From positions 186,001-250,000 of the forward strand of contig NZ_CP026167.1 of the NCBI RefSeq assembly GCF_002902985.1: a DNA stretch of 64,000 nt. Reading direction: 5' to 3'. The notes beneath the pieces were generated by a model. It was given only the letters and a program-made list of their open reading frames with translations. It was not told the origin of the DNA and did not search any database. Of the stretch, positions 55,551-64,000 are shown piece after piece. Position numbers and translations under genes: made by a program. Every line of letters starts with the position of its first letter. The stretch's first letter is position 1. Source of the stretch: Leclercia sp. LSNIH1. GTDB taxonomy: Bacteria; Pseudomonadota; Gammaproteobacteria; Enterobacterales; Enterobacteriaceae.

Positions 55551-58500
55551 TTAACGAGCCTCAAGAGCAACAAGACGGGAATTGATATCTTTATAGTTGG
55601 TCAGCAAGCGTTCAACAGTGCGCCTTTGCAAAGCAGCCTCAAGTATTAAGGCTTCTTCGTAACGGATGCCATAGCGATCACCTGCTTCACGGATGCAGAT
55701 CATCTTCCCGGTTTCGTACTGTTCCAGTTCCCACTCTTCAGTCACTTCGTTGAAAATTTCACGCGTTAAGACTTCTGGCTCATATTCAGCATCCCACTCG
55801 TCGTAGCACAGGAAAGCAAACCGGTGCGCATCCAGGCCGTGGCGAGCGAACGCCTCAACCGCACGCTGGGCGATGATACCAAAGTGCCAACGTGCCCCGT
55901 CTTCGCCTTTTGCCTCAATCCGGTCCAGTAGCTGGTATTGAACCAAATCCACTTCAGACCAGGCGTCCAGCATCTTATCGGCGGAGTTATCCTCCATCAC
56001 GCGTTCATCTGAAGTGATGTCATCGCTTGAATAGCCACGCGCTAGCATTAGTGGCTCACCTTTAGCCCTCCCGTCAGACAGCACAGTGAATGCAGTCTGC
56101 GTTGTGCCGCCAGCCCAGGCGTTTGACGCACTACCTAGCGTGTAGGCATTGGTCTGATTTGGCGTCAGAGTGGTTGAACCGACCTGGAGGTAGTTTCCGG
56201 AGCCCGTGTCCAGTCGAAGCGTCTGGTTTTGGGCCAGTGAAATAGTCCGTGTCGTGCCGTCCGAATTGAACAGTTTTAACTGGGCTGTGGTTCCTCCACC
56301 AACGGCCATAGAAACCGCACCGTCGCACATAAATCTGAAACGGTCGGCTGTAACAAACACTCCGGCAGGGACGGGGATGTCCTTAATGCGCCATTCGAAC
56401 GTGCCTGACATGGTGCCAAAATACTGACCCAGGGCCGGAGCGTGAACCACGTTACTGTTTGCATCACCGGTAATGGTTGATTTATCCCCAATGGCAGAGG
56501 CCTGAGCGAAAATGCTGGTTCGCGCGCCGGGGTGTTTAATTTCCACAAAATTACGGGTGGTGCCCACCTCAAAATTCACGATACCGGATGCGGTATAGTG
56601 AGGGAAAATAGAGGCATAATTGTTTTTGGCCGAGTCACGGAAACGCATATGGTACGCAGTCTGCACTCCGCCTATTGAGTTAACACCTGTACACCCTTGC
56701 ATATAAACATTGTCAAAAACGTTAGCGTCGCCAGTCGTGGTCGCCCCGTGCGCCTGCGTTGCAGCAGAATCGGTATAGTCCGCCATGACGTTGGATATCA
56801 GGTTATTATGCCCACCACCGGCCTCAACAGCACTAAACCCCGGCTTGCTGGCCAGAACATTATTGATGATGTTGCCGTTTGGCGTGAGGGACGTCTGCGT
56901 CCCGAGATAGACTCCGTTTTCACAATCATCACCGATGACATTTGTCGTGATGTTGTGCCTCGCATCATCCTTGAGCTCAACCGCACCGAATTGAGGATAG
57001 CCTGTTGCAATAACGCCATCGACAATTGACTTGCGGTTAAGCGCAAGCAATACACAGCCAGCATCAGCACCGCTAACAGACTTTGTATATTTTCCGCGAA
57101 TACTTTTAACGATAAAGCCGGTCTGGTACGGAATAGTGTTGTTATACAGAATTATGGAAAAGCCGGTACCTTCAGCCCCTTTAAAATTCAGGTTCTCCAG
57201 GGTGACGTCGTTGCCATCCTGAATGTCTAACTGATGCCCCTGAGTGGTGGCAGCGCCGCCTTTACTGGATTCAATATCCAGGTTTGCAATACGTCCACCG
57301 TCTGGCTTGCGGAATGACAGGAAATTCCCGGTCGCAGAGACCTGCTTCAGCTTCGATTTCAGGGAACCAATCAGCCTGGCTACAGAAAATAATCCCGGGC
57401 TGCATCTGGCGGTACCTTCCGGCACCCGGGCCGGGATACCAAGAACGGAATTGAACGCCGCAGTGTCATCAGCCACCCCGTCAACCTTAGCTCCCCAGCT
57501 GCGCACATCACCCTCATCCCGCCAGCGTGACATCTGTAGTTCAGGGTTATTCTCTGCGCCAGCAGGATCAGCTATATCATCACGGAGAGTATCGGCCCCA
57601 TCCAGCCCAAGCTTTGACAGAACACCGGCCGCATCTGATTCCGCAATCACCTCTCGGGCAAAGTCGCTAATTCCTGTAGTCTTCAGCCTTGAATCTGTAT
57701 CAAAGAACGGCACAACGTTTGGTTTGATTGGCATCCCTACCAGTTGAGCCATCGTGCCAGCCTGACGAAGATCCACAACCGTGCCATCAGCCAGAATCTC
57801 GGCAATAGCAAACACGTAATGTTGTTCATCCCCTGAGACATAATTTACCAGGGTATCCGCCACGGTAATTTTCGTAGCTGGCGCCCAAACGCTGGTCAGC
57901 GTTCCGCGCCAGCAAACATCCACCCAGATTTTGGCTGGCCTTGATGCAACCACCACGGCCTGATCAAACAGCAGTTCAGCGCGTAGCCCTTCGATGTAGG
58001 CGGCACCCTTTTTAACCAGGTAGTTTCCGTTCTCACCCGATACCAGGAACCCGTCTTTCAGGAAGGAAGCTGCGCCGTAGGTATCTTTGTTCTCCTTGCG
58101 GATACGCTCATCAACGCCATTCAGACGCGCAGTAAAGTCAATCTGCCACGTATCTGCAGGTGTGGTGATTTGCGTTTCCGTCGACGCCCCGTTGTATTCC
58201 ATCAGGAAGGAACGGGTTAACACGTTACCCTGCTGGCCGGACTGGGTACGGATTTTCTTCTGCGACGGCGCATGCACGATCATCGCCACCACACCGCTAG
58301 CTTTATTGAGCAGTCCCACCCAGTTAAATTCGAAATCACCCACGTCTGCACCCAGCACCACCGAGTAAACCACGGCGTTGCTGTTCACCATGCCCGTTTT
58401 GCTCACGGCCTGGCGATGCACGATTTGCGCCGCAGGTGGCAGTCCTTCGGTGCGGTCGATGGGATCGGTAATATTCAGGTCTGGCACACTGGCAAAAATG

Positions 58501-58586
58501 AACTCATCCAGCGTAAGCACGCCTCCATTGGCCGCTTCCTGCGCCTTAAGCTCCTCAAAGGCCTGGGTGATAACGGTCTGACTCAT
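55551..58586 (-). CDS. Tail fibre/tailspike with pectate-lyase fold and S74 chaperone
   Basis: 1011 aa. N-terminal tail-attachment domain (MSQTVITQAFEELKAQEAAN; GDFEFNWVGLLN, ~1-150) like P2-type fibres. From ~345 the WGAKVDGVADDTAAFNS motif opens a pectate-lyase-like beta-helix that may bind or cleave surface polysaccharide. The last ~175 residues are a peptidase S74 intramolecular chaperone: self-cleavage motif SDGRAK at about 837-842, then DLVQYQLLDRIEAKGEDG and HFGIIAQRAVEA. The chaperone trimerises the fibre and is cut off, which fits the lack of a separate fibre-assembly gene. Confidence 0.88.
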   Translation of the reverse strand: MSQTVITQAFEELKAQEAANGGVLTLDEFIFASVPDLNITDPIDRTEGLPPAAQIVHRQAVSKTGMVNSNAVVYSVVLGADVGDFEFNWVGLLNKASGVVAMIVHAPSQKKIRTQSGQQGNVLTRSFLMEYNGASTETQITTPADTWQIDFTARLNGVDERIRKENKDTYGAASFLKDGFLVSGENGNYLVKKGAAYIEGLRAELLFDQAVVVASRPAKIWVDVCWRGTLTSVWAPATKITVADTLVNYVSGDEQHYVFAIAEILADGTVVDLRQAGTMAQLVGMPIKPNVVPFFDTDSRLKTTGISDFAREVIAESDAAGVLSKLGLDGADTLRDDIADPAGAENNPELQMSRWRDEGDVRSWGAKVDGVADDTAAFNSVLGIPARVPEGTARCSPGLFSVARLIGSLKSKLKQVSATGNFLSFRKPDGGRIANLDIESSKGGAATTQGHQLDIQDGNDVTLENLNFKGAEGTGFSIILYNNTIPYQTGFIVKSIRGKYTKSVSGADAGCVLLALNRKSIVDGVIATGYPQFGAVELKDDARHNITTNVIGDDCENGVYLGTQTSLTPNGNIINNVLASKPGFSAVEAGGGHNNLISNVMADYTDSAATQAHGATTTGDANVFDNVYMQGCTGVNSIGGVQTAYHMRFRDSAKNNYASIFPHYTASGIVNFEVGTTRNFVEIKHPGARTSIFAQASAIGDKSTITGDANSNVVHAPALGQYFGTMSGTFEWRIKDIPVPAGVFVTADRFRFMCDGAVSMAVGGGTTAQLKLFNSDGTTRTISLAQNQTLRLDTGSGNYLQVGSTTLTPNQTNAYTLGSASNAWAGGTTQTAFTVLSDGRAKGEPLMLARGYSSDDITSDERVMEDNSADKMLDAWSEVDLVQYQLLDRIEAKGEDGARWHFGIIAQRAVEAFARHGLDAHRFAFLCYDEWDAEYEPEVLTREIFNEVTEEWELEQYETGKMICIREAGDRYGIRYEEALILEAALQRRTVERLLTNYKDINSRLVALEAR

Positions 58587-58594
58587 AAAAGCAC

Positions 58595-59233
58595 CTATAA
58601 TTTTGCGCCAAAGACGGCGTTATTTTCGTTATGTGATACAGCGGGGAATACCATGTACTCCCCGTATTCCCTGTCAGTACCGGACACAGACTCACGGGCG
58701 CTGTAGCAGATCAGCTCCCCTTCATCCCAACCGGCATTGATAAACAGTTTCAGTGTCGTCATGACCTCGTACTGGTAACGGCGACAGGTTCGCCCGTACT
58801 GGCGGATAATCTGGATCATCAGCTCAGTATTCGCCGCCAGCTGACTGTCAGAGACGCGAACCGTGATAATGTCCCAGTCAATACCAGGCTGACGCTCGAC
58901 CAGCTCCACATACCCGATGCCGAGTCGCTCGAAAATCGCGATAAACCCCGCAACCGACCCGGCATCACGGGCATTAACAAAGGCATACGCCACACGTTTA
59001 CGGAACAACGCCAGCGGCTCATGTTTAAACCGGGTGATATCCCTGTCCCACGCCAGCAGGTTCAGCAGTGACTCATTGCAGGTCAGCGGATCAAACTGGT
59101 TAACTGGCCAGGTGATCCAGCCATATACCCGCGCCCAGAATCGCCGGGCGGCGGCAAGCAGCTTTTTCGGCTCCCCTTCGTTCATCCAGAACGGCAGCGC
59201 CAGTGACGCCAGCTTTTTCAGAAAATCAGGCAT
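58595..59233 (-). CDS. Baseplate protein gpI-like
   Basis: 212 aa, MPDFLKKLASLALPFWMNEGE; tail protein I-type with LLNLLAWDRDITRFKHEPL. 8 bp before the fibre gene and overlapping J by 8 nt, the usual J-I-fibre order. Confidence 0.85.
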   Translation of the reverse strand: MPDFLKKLASLALPFWMNEGEPKKLLAAARRFWARVYGWITWPVNQFDPLTCNESLLNLLAWDRDITRFKHEPLALFRKRVAYAFVNARDAGSVAGFIAIFERLGIGYVELVERQPGIDWDIITVRVSDSQLAANTELMIQIIRQYGRTCRRYQYEVMTTLKLFINAGWDEGELICYSARESVSGTDREYGEYMVFPAVSHNENNAVFGAKL

Positions 59234-60410
59234 CCTTCAGCTCCACGGTCAGACTGGACAAACGCGGGACATTCAGATCGCTGACGATATCGGTCAGCGA
59301 AAACGCCAGAGAGTCGATCACGGCGTAGGTTTTGTGCAACTCCCGCCCGAGGTTTGAAAATGAAAACCGGTCATACGGCCAGGTACGTTTCACGTCAAAA
59401 TCACTGTTTTCCCGGAACGCGCTGCGGATCAGGTTTTCAACGCCCGATTGCAGGGCGGTGTATTCATCCACAGCAAGATTTGCCAGGTTCTCCACGTACA
59501 CGGTCACAGTCAGCTGATGCAGGGTTTCCGGCAGGGGAAAACACTGCATATCATCGCCATGCCCGTGGTGGCCCTGCCCGGTGATATGCTCATTCACCGC
59601 GTCAATAAAGGGTTGCGAAATGACCCCCGTATCCAGCAGCAGATAAGCGTTTGCCGTACCCGGCCCCCGCGGCGCGTCATGCTCAAAATAAATGCGGTCA
59701 ATACTCAGCCCAGCCACGCTGGCAATCATTGAGCGGTAAACAGCATCGGTGTGGTAATTACCCACCAGGTTGAACTGGTTCCGGCAGCGTTCGCGCAGCT
59801 CGTCATCGCTCTCTTCATCCGCGCCCGGTGTGGTCAGCCAGTCATCCTCATTGACCACCCGGCTGATGCCCGCCACGGCCACAGGCAAAATACGGTAATA
59901 GCCCGGCGCAAGGTTCCAGGCGCCGCCCGTGGCGGAAGCAGTTACCGGGATCAGGGCGCTGGCCATATCGGCGGTAATGGTAAAGTCCGCCGTAGTGGCC
60001 AGCTCGTACACCACCCCGTTAATGCGCTCAGTCTGGATACGCGTTCCCGCCTTCACCGTGACCACGGCGCGGGCATCCATTTTGTAAAAACGAATGACGC
60101 CCTGGGCGGCAACAGCGGGTTTCGGCGTCACGTTCACCGCCCACGCCAGCAGTCGCAGCAGCTGACCGGATGCCGTGGCCACGAACATGTTCGCCAGCAC
60201 CGTGGATACCAGGACGTCCTTGAGCCACAGAACGGGCGTGGTCACGATGGCAGTGATCAGCCGCCAGAAGGGCGACATGCGGGAGGTATTGGTAATCAGC
60301 CCCTCTTCTGCCGCGATGGCGTTGAACTGCGTGCGCAGCTCCTCCGCCGTGGTCGGCATTCCGCTTTTCTTCACCACTTCGTTAAAATCAACATCCGGCT
60401 TCGTTGTCAT
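59226..60410 (-). CDS. Baseplate J-like protein
   Basis: 394 aa baseplate J family: ITADMASALIPVTASATGGAWN followed by DDWLTTPGADEESDDELRERCRN, the typical J signature. Wedge component. Overlaps the DUF2590-like gene by 4 nt. Confidence 0.92.
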   Translation of the reverse strand: MTTKPDVDFNEVVKKSGMPTTAEELRTQFNAIAAEEGLITNTSRMSPFWRLITAIVTTPVLWLKDVLVSTVLANMFVATASGQLLRLLAWAVNVTPKPAVAAQGVIRFYKMDARAVVTVKAGTRIQTERINGVVYELATTADFTITADMASALIPVTASATGGAWNLAPGYYRILPVAVAGISRVVNEDDWLTTPGADEESDDELRERCRNQFNLVGNYHTDAVYRSMIASVAGLSIDRIYFEHDAPRGPGTANAYLLLDTGVISQPFIDAVNEHITGQGHHGHGDDMQCFPLPETLHQLTVTVYVENLANLAVDEYTALQSGVENLIRSAFRENSDFDVKRTWPYDRFSFSNLGRELHKTYAVIDSLAFSLTDIVSDLNVPRLSSLTVELKDA

Positions 60411-60736
60411 AATTCCGCCCTAACCGATACCGAACCAAAATCCCATGTACCCGCAGTGATCCACAGGCGCTTTGCGCTTTCCTCTGTGATCACCACCGTT
60501 CCCGGCTCTATTCGCTCATCGCTTTCAATAAGTAATTCCAGCCGGGTTAAAATATCTCCGCGCATGGTCGGACTGCGCTCAGCAATTAATTCAGTAGCAA
60601 GACCGCTTTCGAGAATTGAATGCACAATGTCCTGCCCGATACTTTGTTTGTTATTGCAAAGCACAGGCTCATTACCGGAGTTAAGAACGAAATTCCGACC
60701 CTCAATCAGTAAATCAATATATAAAAGTTCACTCAT
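60407..60736 (-). CDS. DUF2590-like phage tail protein
   Basis: 109 aa, MSELLYIDLLIEGRNFVLN...; start overlaps the tape-measure stop (ATGA). It has the size, order and style of gp25-like/W wedge proteins in other tails. The DUF2590 label is from memory of this gene order. An in-frame ATG five codons upstream is rejected. Confidence 0.75.
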   Translation of the reverse strand: MSELLYIDLLIEGRNFVLNSGNEPVLCNNKQSIGQDIVHSILESGLATELIAERSPTMRGDILTRLELLIESDERIEPGTVVITEESAKRLWITAGTWDFGSVSVRAEL

Positions 60737-62700
60737 TGCAGTTCGCTCCATTCCGCAAGTTGTCCCGGCGTCATTGCTTCCTTCGGATAAATATTTACCT
60801 GTCCGTAATGTTTGCTCTGGTCAGTCACTGATTTAGCGTTGCTGTTAATGGTTTTGCTGATACCACCTTTATCAACACCCGTTAGATTCCCGCCCGTGGA
60901 TAATGTATTTTGCGTTAATGGCTGCTCGCTATTGCCTCCGGCAAGCGAAATATCCACGCCCGGAATTTTATTCAGCTTTTCTACAATCCAGTTCCATGAG
61001 TTTAAAAACGTGGCTTTGATGGTATTCCAGACATTGTCGAATAAGCCGACAATGCCGCTTGCCATACCCGTCAGTGAATCCAGCGGAGAAAAACCGGTAA
61101 GCAGAGCCACAAAACTGTTCCAGCCATCGGCGATTGACTGCCATGCACTCTGGAACACTCCAGCCACCCAGATCACGGCTTCGGCAAGCACCTTAAACGC
61201 CGCGGTATTCATCACTGCCGCTTTGATGGCTTCCCAGTTCTTAACCAGCAACCAGCACCCGGCAACCAGCAGGGCAATCGCGCCGATGATCAGCAGTACC
61301 GGCCAGCTCATCAGGTTGATGCCGATCCCGGCCATTACCGCCGCCATGCGTACGGCAAGCAGGGCACCGCGCAGAACGGCCAGCCCGGCATTCCACACGG
61401 CGACGGCCTTTGTGGACAACCAGACTGCGGCGGTGTAAAGCTTCGTCACTGACGTCAGCGCCGCCCAGATCCCGCGCAGCCCGGTCATCACGAAGAACGA
61501 CACCCCCATAACAACATTCGCCAGGGCCCCGGCTGCGGCCATGCTTAACACCGCAAGCGTCACATACCCCACGACGCGGGCGATATTCGGGAACATCTGC
61601 ATCCACTTCACGAAGGTGGCACCCATATCGGCCAGCTTATTCAGCAGCGGATACAGCACGGGCAGCAGCGTCAGGCCAATCACGGTCTGCGCGGCATTCA
61701 GGATGGCCACAAACCTGTCCCACGGCTTGACCATTTTCGCGGCCATTTCCTGGGTACGTTTCAGACCGTCAGAACCGCCCAGCTCAGTGATGTTGCGCTG
61801 CAGCGAATCAATATTGCCGTAGAGCTGCTTCACCACCGCCGAACTGTCACCGAAGGCGTCATCCAGCTCTTTTTGCGCCTTAAGGTTGCCCTCCAGGCTC
61901 TTTCCGTATTTGCCCTGCAACTTGATGAGCATGTCCGGCATCGAGAGCATATTTCCCTGCGCGTCCTTAAAGGACAGCCCCAGCTTTTTAGCACCTTCCA
62001 CCGCGCTGTTCATAAACGACTCATAGGCACCGCTGGCCTCAGATCCCAGGCTGCGGCTCAGTTGCCCCAGCACGGCCAGCTGCTCATCGATCCCGATATT
62101 GAAGTTATTCCCGACACCGCGCGCGCCTTCCATCAGGTCTTTAATCGCGCCCATTTCCACGCCGAACCGCTGGCGCATCACCGTCATTTTTCCTGCCAGC
62201 TGCTCGGCAAACTGCACCTTGCCCAGGCGGTCAGCGTCGCTTTTAAAGTTGGCGAACATCTGCCCCATAAACTCAGAGGTATCCTGAGAGGTGGCTTTCA
62301 TCGCAAAGGCCAGGGTATTGGCGACCTTGGTCATCTTCGGCAGCTCTTTCGCCGTCAGACCGTCAATTGCTCCGTTAATCTGCGCCGTAGAGTTGACGAA
62401 CTCGACGGCGCTTGCCCCATAAGTGGCGCTGAACAGCAGCGCATCACGCCGGACAGATTCTAGCGCCGTACTGTCGATACCCCGCGCCGAGGCCTCATTA
62501 AGCGCATCAAACATTTCAATAGCCGGGGACAGTGCGCCGCGCACGGTCTGCGCGACGCCCCACGTGGCCAGCGCGCCCACGCCAATACGTTTAAACGCAT
62601 CCTTTGATTTATCTGCAAAATCCGTCACCGACGTCTGCGCCTGTTTTAACGGGCGCGTTAATTTGTCGATCAGGCTTAATGTAAAATCCAGTTGTCTCAT
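60733..62700 (-). CDS. Tail tape-measure protein (second prophage)
   Basis: 655 aa, MRQLDFTLSLIDKLTRPLK; TP901-type core (DALNEASARGIDSTALESVRR; MKATSQDTSEFMGQMFANF) and hydrophobic segments at about 355-490 (VGYVTLAVLSMAAAGALAN; SWPVLLIIGAIALLVAGCW). Shorter than the 904-aa gpT of the first prophage, implying a shorter tail. Start overlaps the stop of the frameshift product (TAATG). Confidence 0.92.
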   Translation of the reverse strand: MRQLDFTLSLIDKLTRPLKQAQTSVTDFADKSKDAFKRIGVGALATWGVAQTVRGALSPAIEMFDALNEASARGIDSTALESVRRDALLFSATYGASAVEFVNSTAQINGAIDGLTAKELPKMTKVANTLAFAMKATSQDTSEFMGQMFANFKSDADRLGKVQFAEQLAGKMTVMRQRFGVEMGAIKDLMEGARGVGNNFNIGIDEQLAVLGQLSRSLGSEASGAYESFMNSAVEGAKKLGLSFKDAQGNMLSMPDMLIKLQGKYGKSLEGNLKAQKELDDAFGDSSAVVKQLYGNIDSLQRNITELGGSDGLKRTQEMAAKMVKPWDRFVAILNAAQTVIGLTLLPVLYPLLNKLADMGATFVKWMQMFPNIARVVGYVTLAVLSMAAAGALANVVMGVSFFVMTGLRGIWAALTSVTKLYTAAVWLSTKAVAVWNAGLAVLRGALLAVRMAAVMAGIGINLMSWPVLLIIGAIALLVAGCWLLVKNWEAIKAAVMNTAAFKVLAEAVIWVAGVFQSAWQSIADGWNSFVALLTGFSPLDSLTGMASGIVGLFDNVWNTIKATFLNSWNWIVEKLNKIPGVDISLAGGNSEQPLTQNTLSTGGNLTGVDKGGISKTINSNAKSVTDQSKHYGQVNIYPKEAMTPGQLAEWSELQ

Positions 62701-63148
62701 TATGAGCCTTTAAACGCGGTTCCAATTCCATTAGCCACCGCTACTTTCATATTTTCCCAGTAGCGGTTATCGAGCCAGACGGCAGCGGCGATATCATCAA
62801 TATTATCTTCCCCGTTGGGGAGGTAATGGCGGCGTAATATTACGTACTGGCTGAGTCCATTTGATTCAATCGCATGGACTCGCGCTGTTAGTTTTTTACT
62901 TCGATTTCCAGTTCAGGCGCGTAAATTTCATTTACTTTCGCAACCAGCTGCAGCGGCACGCCCGGACGGGTAATAAAGTCTTCCAGCGCCGTTTTACTTT
63001 CCGTTGCCACGATACGTTTTAAATAACTGACAGCCGGGGCGACTTTGTTATCCATCGACATATCATTAATGAACTTGTTATAGGCGGTCACGTTTGGCTC
63101 AAATACCAGCTCAACACCTGCAATAGCTAATTTAATTTTCTCGCTCAT
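62700..63148 (-). CDS. Tail assembly chaperone, -1 frameshift product (G-T type)
   Basis: Shares the first ~85 residues with the 86-aa chaperone, then slips -1 on AAAAAAC (62897-62891) and continues KKLTARVHAIESNGLSQY...VWLDNRYW...GTAFKGS for about 62 residues to TAA at 62700, right at the tape-measure start. This frame has no start of its own. Longer chaperone forms bind the tape measure in many tailed phages. Confidence 0.85.
62888..63148 (-). CDS. Tail assembly chaperone, zero-frame form (G type)
   Basis: 86 aa, MSEKIKLAIAGVELVFEPNV...EIEVKN; the stop TAA directly follows the slippery heptamer. Starts inside the end of the Rz1 gene. Similar in place to lambda gpG and P2 gpE. Confidence 0.88.
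   Translation of the reverse strand: MSEKIKLAIAGVELVFEPNVTAYNKFINDMSMDNKVAPAVSYLKRIVATESKTALEDFITRPGVPLQLVAKVNEIYAPELEIEVKN
62891..62897 (-). other. -1 ribosomal frameshift site AAAAAAC
   Basis: A-AAA-AAC fits X-XXY-YYZ; zero-frame codons GTA-AAA-AAC-TAA. It differs from the T6G site at 27045. Confidence 0.85.
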
Positions 63149-63431
63149 TTATTTTTTCTCTCTGGTTAATTTCATCCACGAGCGTGTTATGTCGCGCCGC
63201 GCAGACGGAATATAAATTTTGATAGTTAAGTAATGCCCCGGCGACCAATGCCCCGGTGACTCCCTCAAGGCGCGGCAGTTCCTCCGGGCACTTTGTTTTG
63301 AGGTTTTCCTGATAGGGCACGCCCGGCTCTGGCTGCGGCTTCGTTGAACATGCTGACAAACTCGTCAGACACGCACACGTTAGTAAAAACCGGCTTAACC
63401 ATTTCGGTGCGAATTTCACGCGGCTGCGCAT
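63132..63431 (-). CDS. Outer-membrane spanin subunit, Rz1-like
   Basis: 99 aa lipoprotein: MRSRVKFAPKWLSRFLLTCA then lipobox LSAC (SLSA|CSTKPQPEPGVPY), Pro-rich after the Cys. ATG at 63431 lies inside Rz in another frame; its last 17 nt overlap the chaperone start. Confidence 0.83.
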   Translation of the reverse strand: MRSRVKFAPKWLSRFLLTCACLTSLSACSTKPQPEPGVPYQENLKTKCPEELPRLEGVTGALVAGALLNYQNLYSVCAARHNTLVDEINQREKINEREN

Positions 63432-63630
63432 TGGCCAGCGCCTCCAGTTTGTTTTCAAGACTGCGCGCTGACTCACTGGCAATGGTCTGCGTGGTGGCGC
63501 GGGTTTTGTTTGCCGCAGCCGTTGCTGCCGTAGTGATCGATAACTCCAGGCTGTCACGTCGCCAGTCAGCGGTAAGCCAGCCCCAGGCGAACGCCACTGC
63601 AACCAAAATCAACCACTGACCAGTTGTCAT
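63265..63630 (-). CDS. Inner-membrane spanin subunit, Rz-like
   Basis: 121 aa: N-terminal TM (WLILVAVAFAWGWLTA), then Ala/Thr-rich coiled coil (about 28-65). Starts within the endolysin stop (TGATG). The pair with the nested Rz1 makes a classical two-component spanin. Confidence 0.83.
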   Translation of the reverse strand: MTTGQWLILVAVAFAWGWLTADWRRDSLELSITTAATAAANKTRATTQTIASESARSLENKLEALANAQPREIRTEMVKPVFTNVCVSDEFVSMFNEAAARAGRALSGKPQNKVPGGTAAP

Positions 63631-63971
63631 CAGCGCACCCCGTTGTGTTCCAGGCTGAAATGGTTGCCGTCCGGGTTGGACTTGAAGCGCCCGCCCCAGC
63701 TGCCGCCCAGCGACTCCCAGTATTCACCCAGCGGCAGATACGCTTCGCTCTTGTCCTGGTACTGGCCGTTAATGAACAGGTTAAAATCTACGGCCAGACG
63801 CTGGGTGTGCAGGCTGTTCGCGATCCCGCTGCCCTTCTTCGCATTCAGCGCCGCCTGTTCCGGCGTGCGGTATGCCTCGCCATACGTCAGACGGTAGCCG
63901 TGGGTTTCAGCCCACAGCACCAGATTGGCCACCATGATGGTGAACAGCTGCTGTTTTTCGCTCAGTGTCAT
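63630..63971 (-). CDS. M15-family peptidoglycan endopeptidase (endolysin)
   Basis: 113 aa. Peptidase M15 zinc site: H55 and D62 in NSLHTQRLAVDFNLF, H104 in DGNHFSLEHNG; the trailing Glu-His is also typical. Cleaves peptide cross-links (L-Ala-D-Glu or similar), unlike the GH24 enzyme of the first prophage. No signal or SAR helix, so it needs a large-hole holin. Confidence 0.88.
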   Translation of the reverse strand: MTLSEKQQLFTIMVANLVLWAETHGYRLTYGEAYRTPEQAALNAKKGSGIANSLHTQRLAVDFNLFINGQYQDKSEAYLPLGEYWESLGGSWGGRFKSNPDGNHFSLEHNGVR

Positions 63972-64000
63972 TGTGCTTCGCTCCCTTCCTTTTTCCCGGC
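63968..64000 (-). CDS. End of an upstream gene, probably the holin (partial)
   Basis: Only ten C-terminal residues (AGKKEGSEAQ) and TGA are inside the window, overlapping the endolysin start (ATGA). A charged Lys/Glu tail just before the endolysin is usual for a holin, but identity cannot be shown. Confidence 0.35.
   Translation of the reverse strand, partial: AGKKEGSEAQ

Larger units (their letters stand above)
52543..64000 (-). mobile_element. Second contractile-tailed prophage, partial
   Basis: Continuous minus-strand block of lysis, tail and baseplate genes that continues beyond the right edge. It is not P2-like in sequence (fused hub/spike, DUF2590-like protein, different chaperone). 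Its order holin-endolysin-spanins-chaperone-tape measure-J-I-fibre-hub resembles K139/kappa-type myophages, which I suggest without a search. Confidence 0.88.

Overview
The window is chromosomal DNA of an Enterobacteriaceae member. GlnE, YgiF, YgiM, Cca, UppP, FolB, PlsY, TsaD, RpsU, DnaG, RpoD and Mug all read close to their E. coli counterparts and lie in E. coli-like order. A complete urease operon and a secreted subtilase sit between plsY and tsaD. UreA and UreC resemble the Klebsiella aerogenes proteins without being identical, so an Enterobacter-like genus is my best guess. I cannot fix the species from this window.

Layout. (1) 1-6124, host core: partial glnE, ygiF, ygiM, cca, uppP, folB, plsY. 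(2) 6125-6790, no convincing gene: a roughly 610-bp segment bounded by nested inverted repeats with two strong GC hairpins. (3) 6791-12372, nitrogen-type urease operon ureDABCEJFG with a NAC-like ATA-N9-TAT site upstream. (4) 12378-15500, a secreted S8 peptidase with a PKD-like domain, a hexapeptide-repeat linker and a chitin-binding-like tail, divergent from a NarL/RcsB-type regulator whose receiver lacks the phospho-acceptor Asp. (5) 15521-21429, tsaD, the rpsU-dnaG-rpoD macromolecular-synthesis operon, and mug. (6) 21555, ileX (tRNA-Ile2, CAU).

(7) 21585-51128, a complete-looking 186/P2-type prophage of about 29.5 kb integrated at the 3' end of ileX. Reading from attR it has int and 186-type cI, then apl, cII, fil and early genes, dam, the replication gene A, a LexA-controlled two-gene cassette with a UmuD-like protein, the 186-type cos site, the Q-P and O-N-M-L packaging and capsid genes, X-Y-K and the spanins, R-S, V-W-J-I, the tail fibre, FI-FII-E/E'-T-U-D, ogr and a secreted cargo protein beside attL. 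The lysis genes look like a SAR endolysin of phage P1 Lyz type paired with a short two-TM holin.

(8) 51129-64000, an AT-rich gap with one membrane-protein gene, then the tail end of a second, unrelated contractile-tailed prophage running off the right edge: holin end, M15 endolysin, nested Rz/Rz1, chaperone with a -1 frameshift extension, tape measure, DUF2590-like protein, J, I, S74-chaperoned fibre, two tail proteins and a fused hub/spike. Its left end lies close to the att copy at 51078, which suggests two prophages in tandem at ileX.

No single locus here is clearly a new system. The points most worth following are the LexA-controlled UmuD'-like cassette in the 186 induction position, the Asp-less regulator divergent from a subtilase that seems to lack its own catalytic Asp, the inverted-repeat element before urease, the P1-like lysis module, and two frameshift cassettes with different slippery sites.
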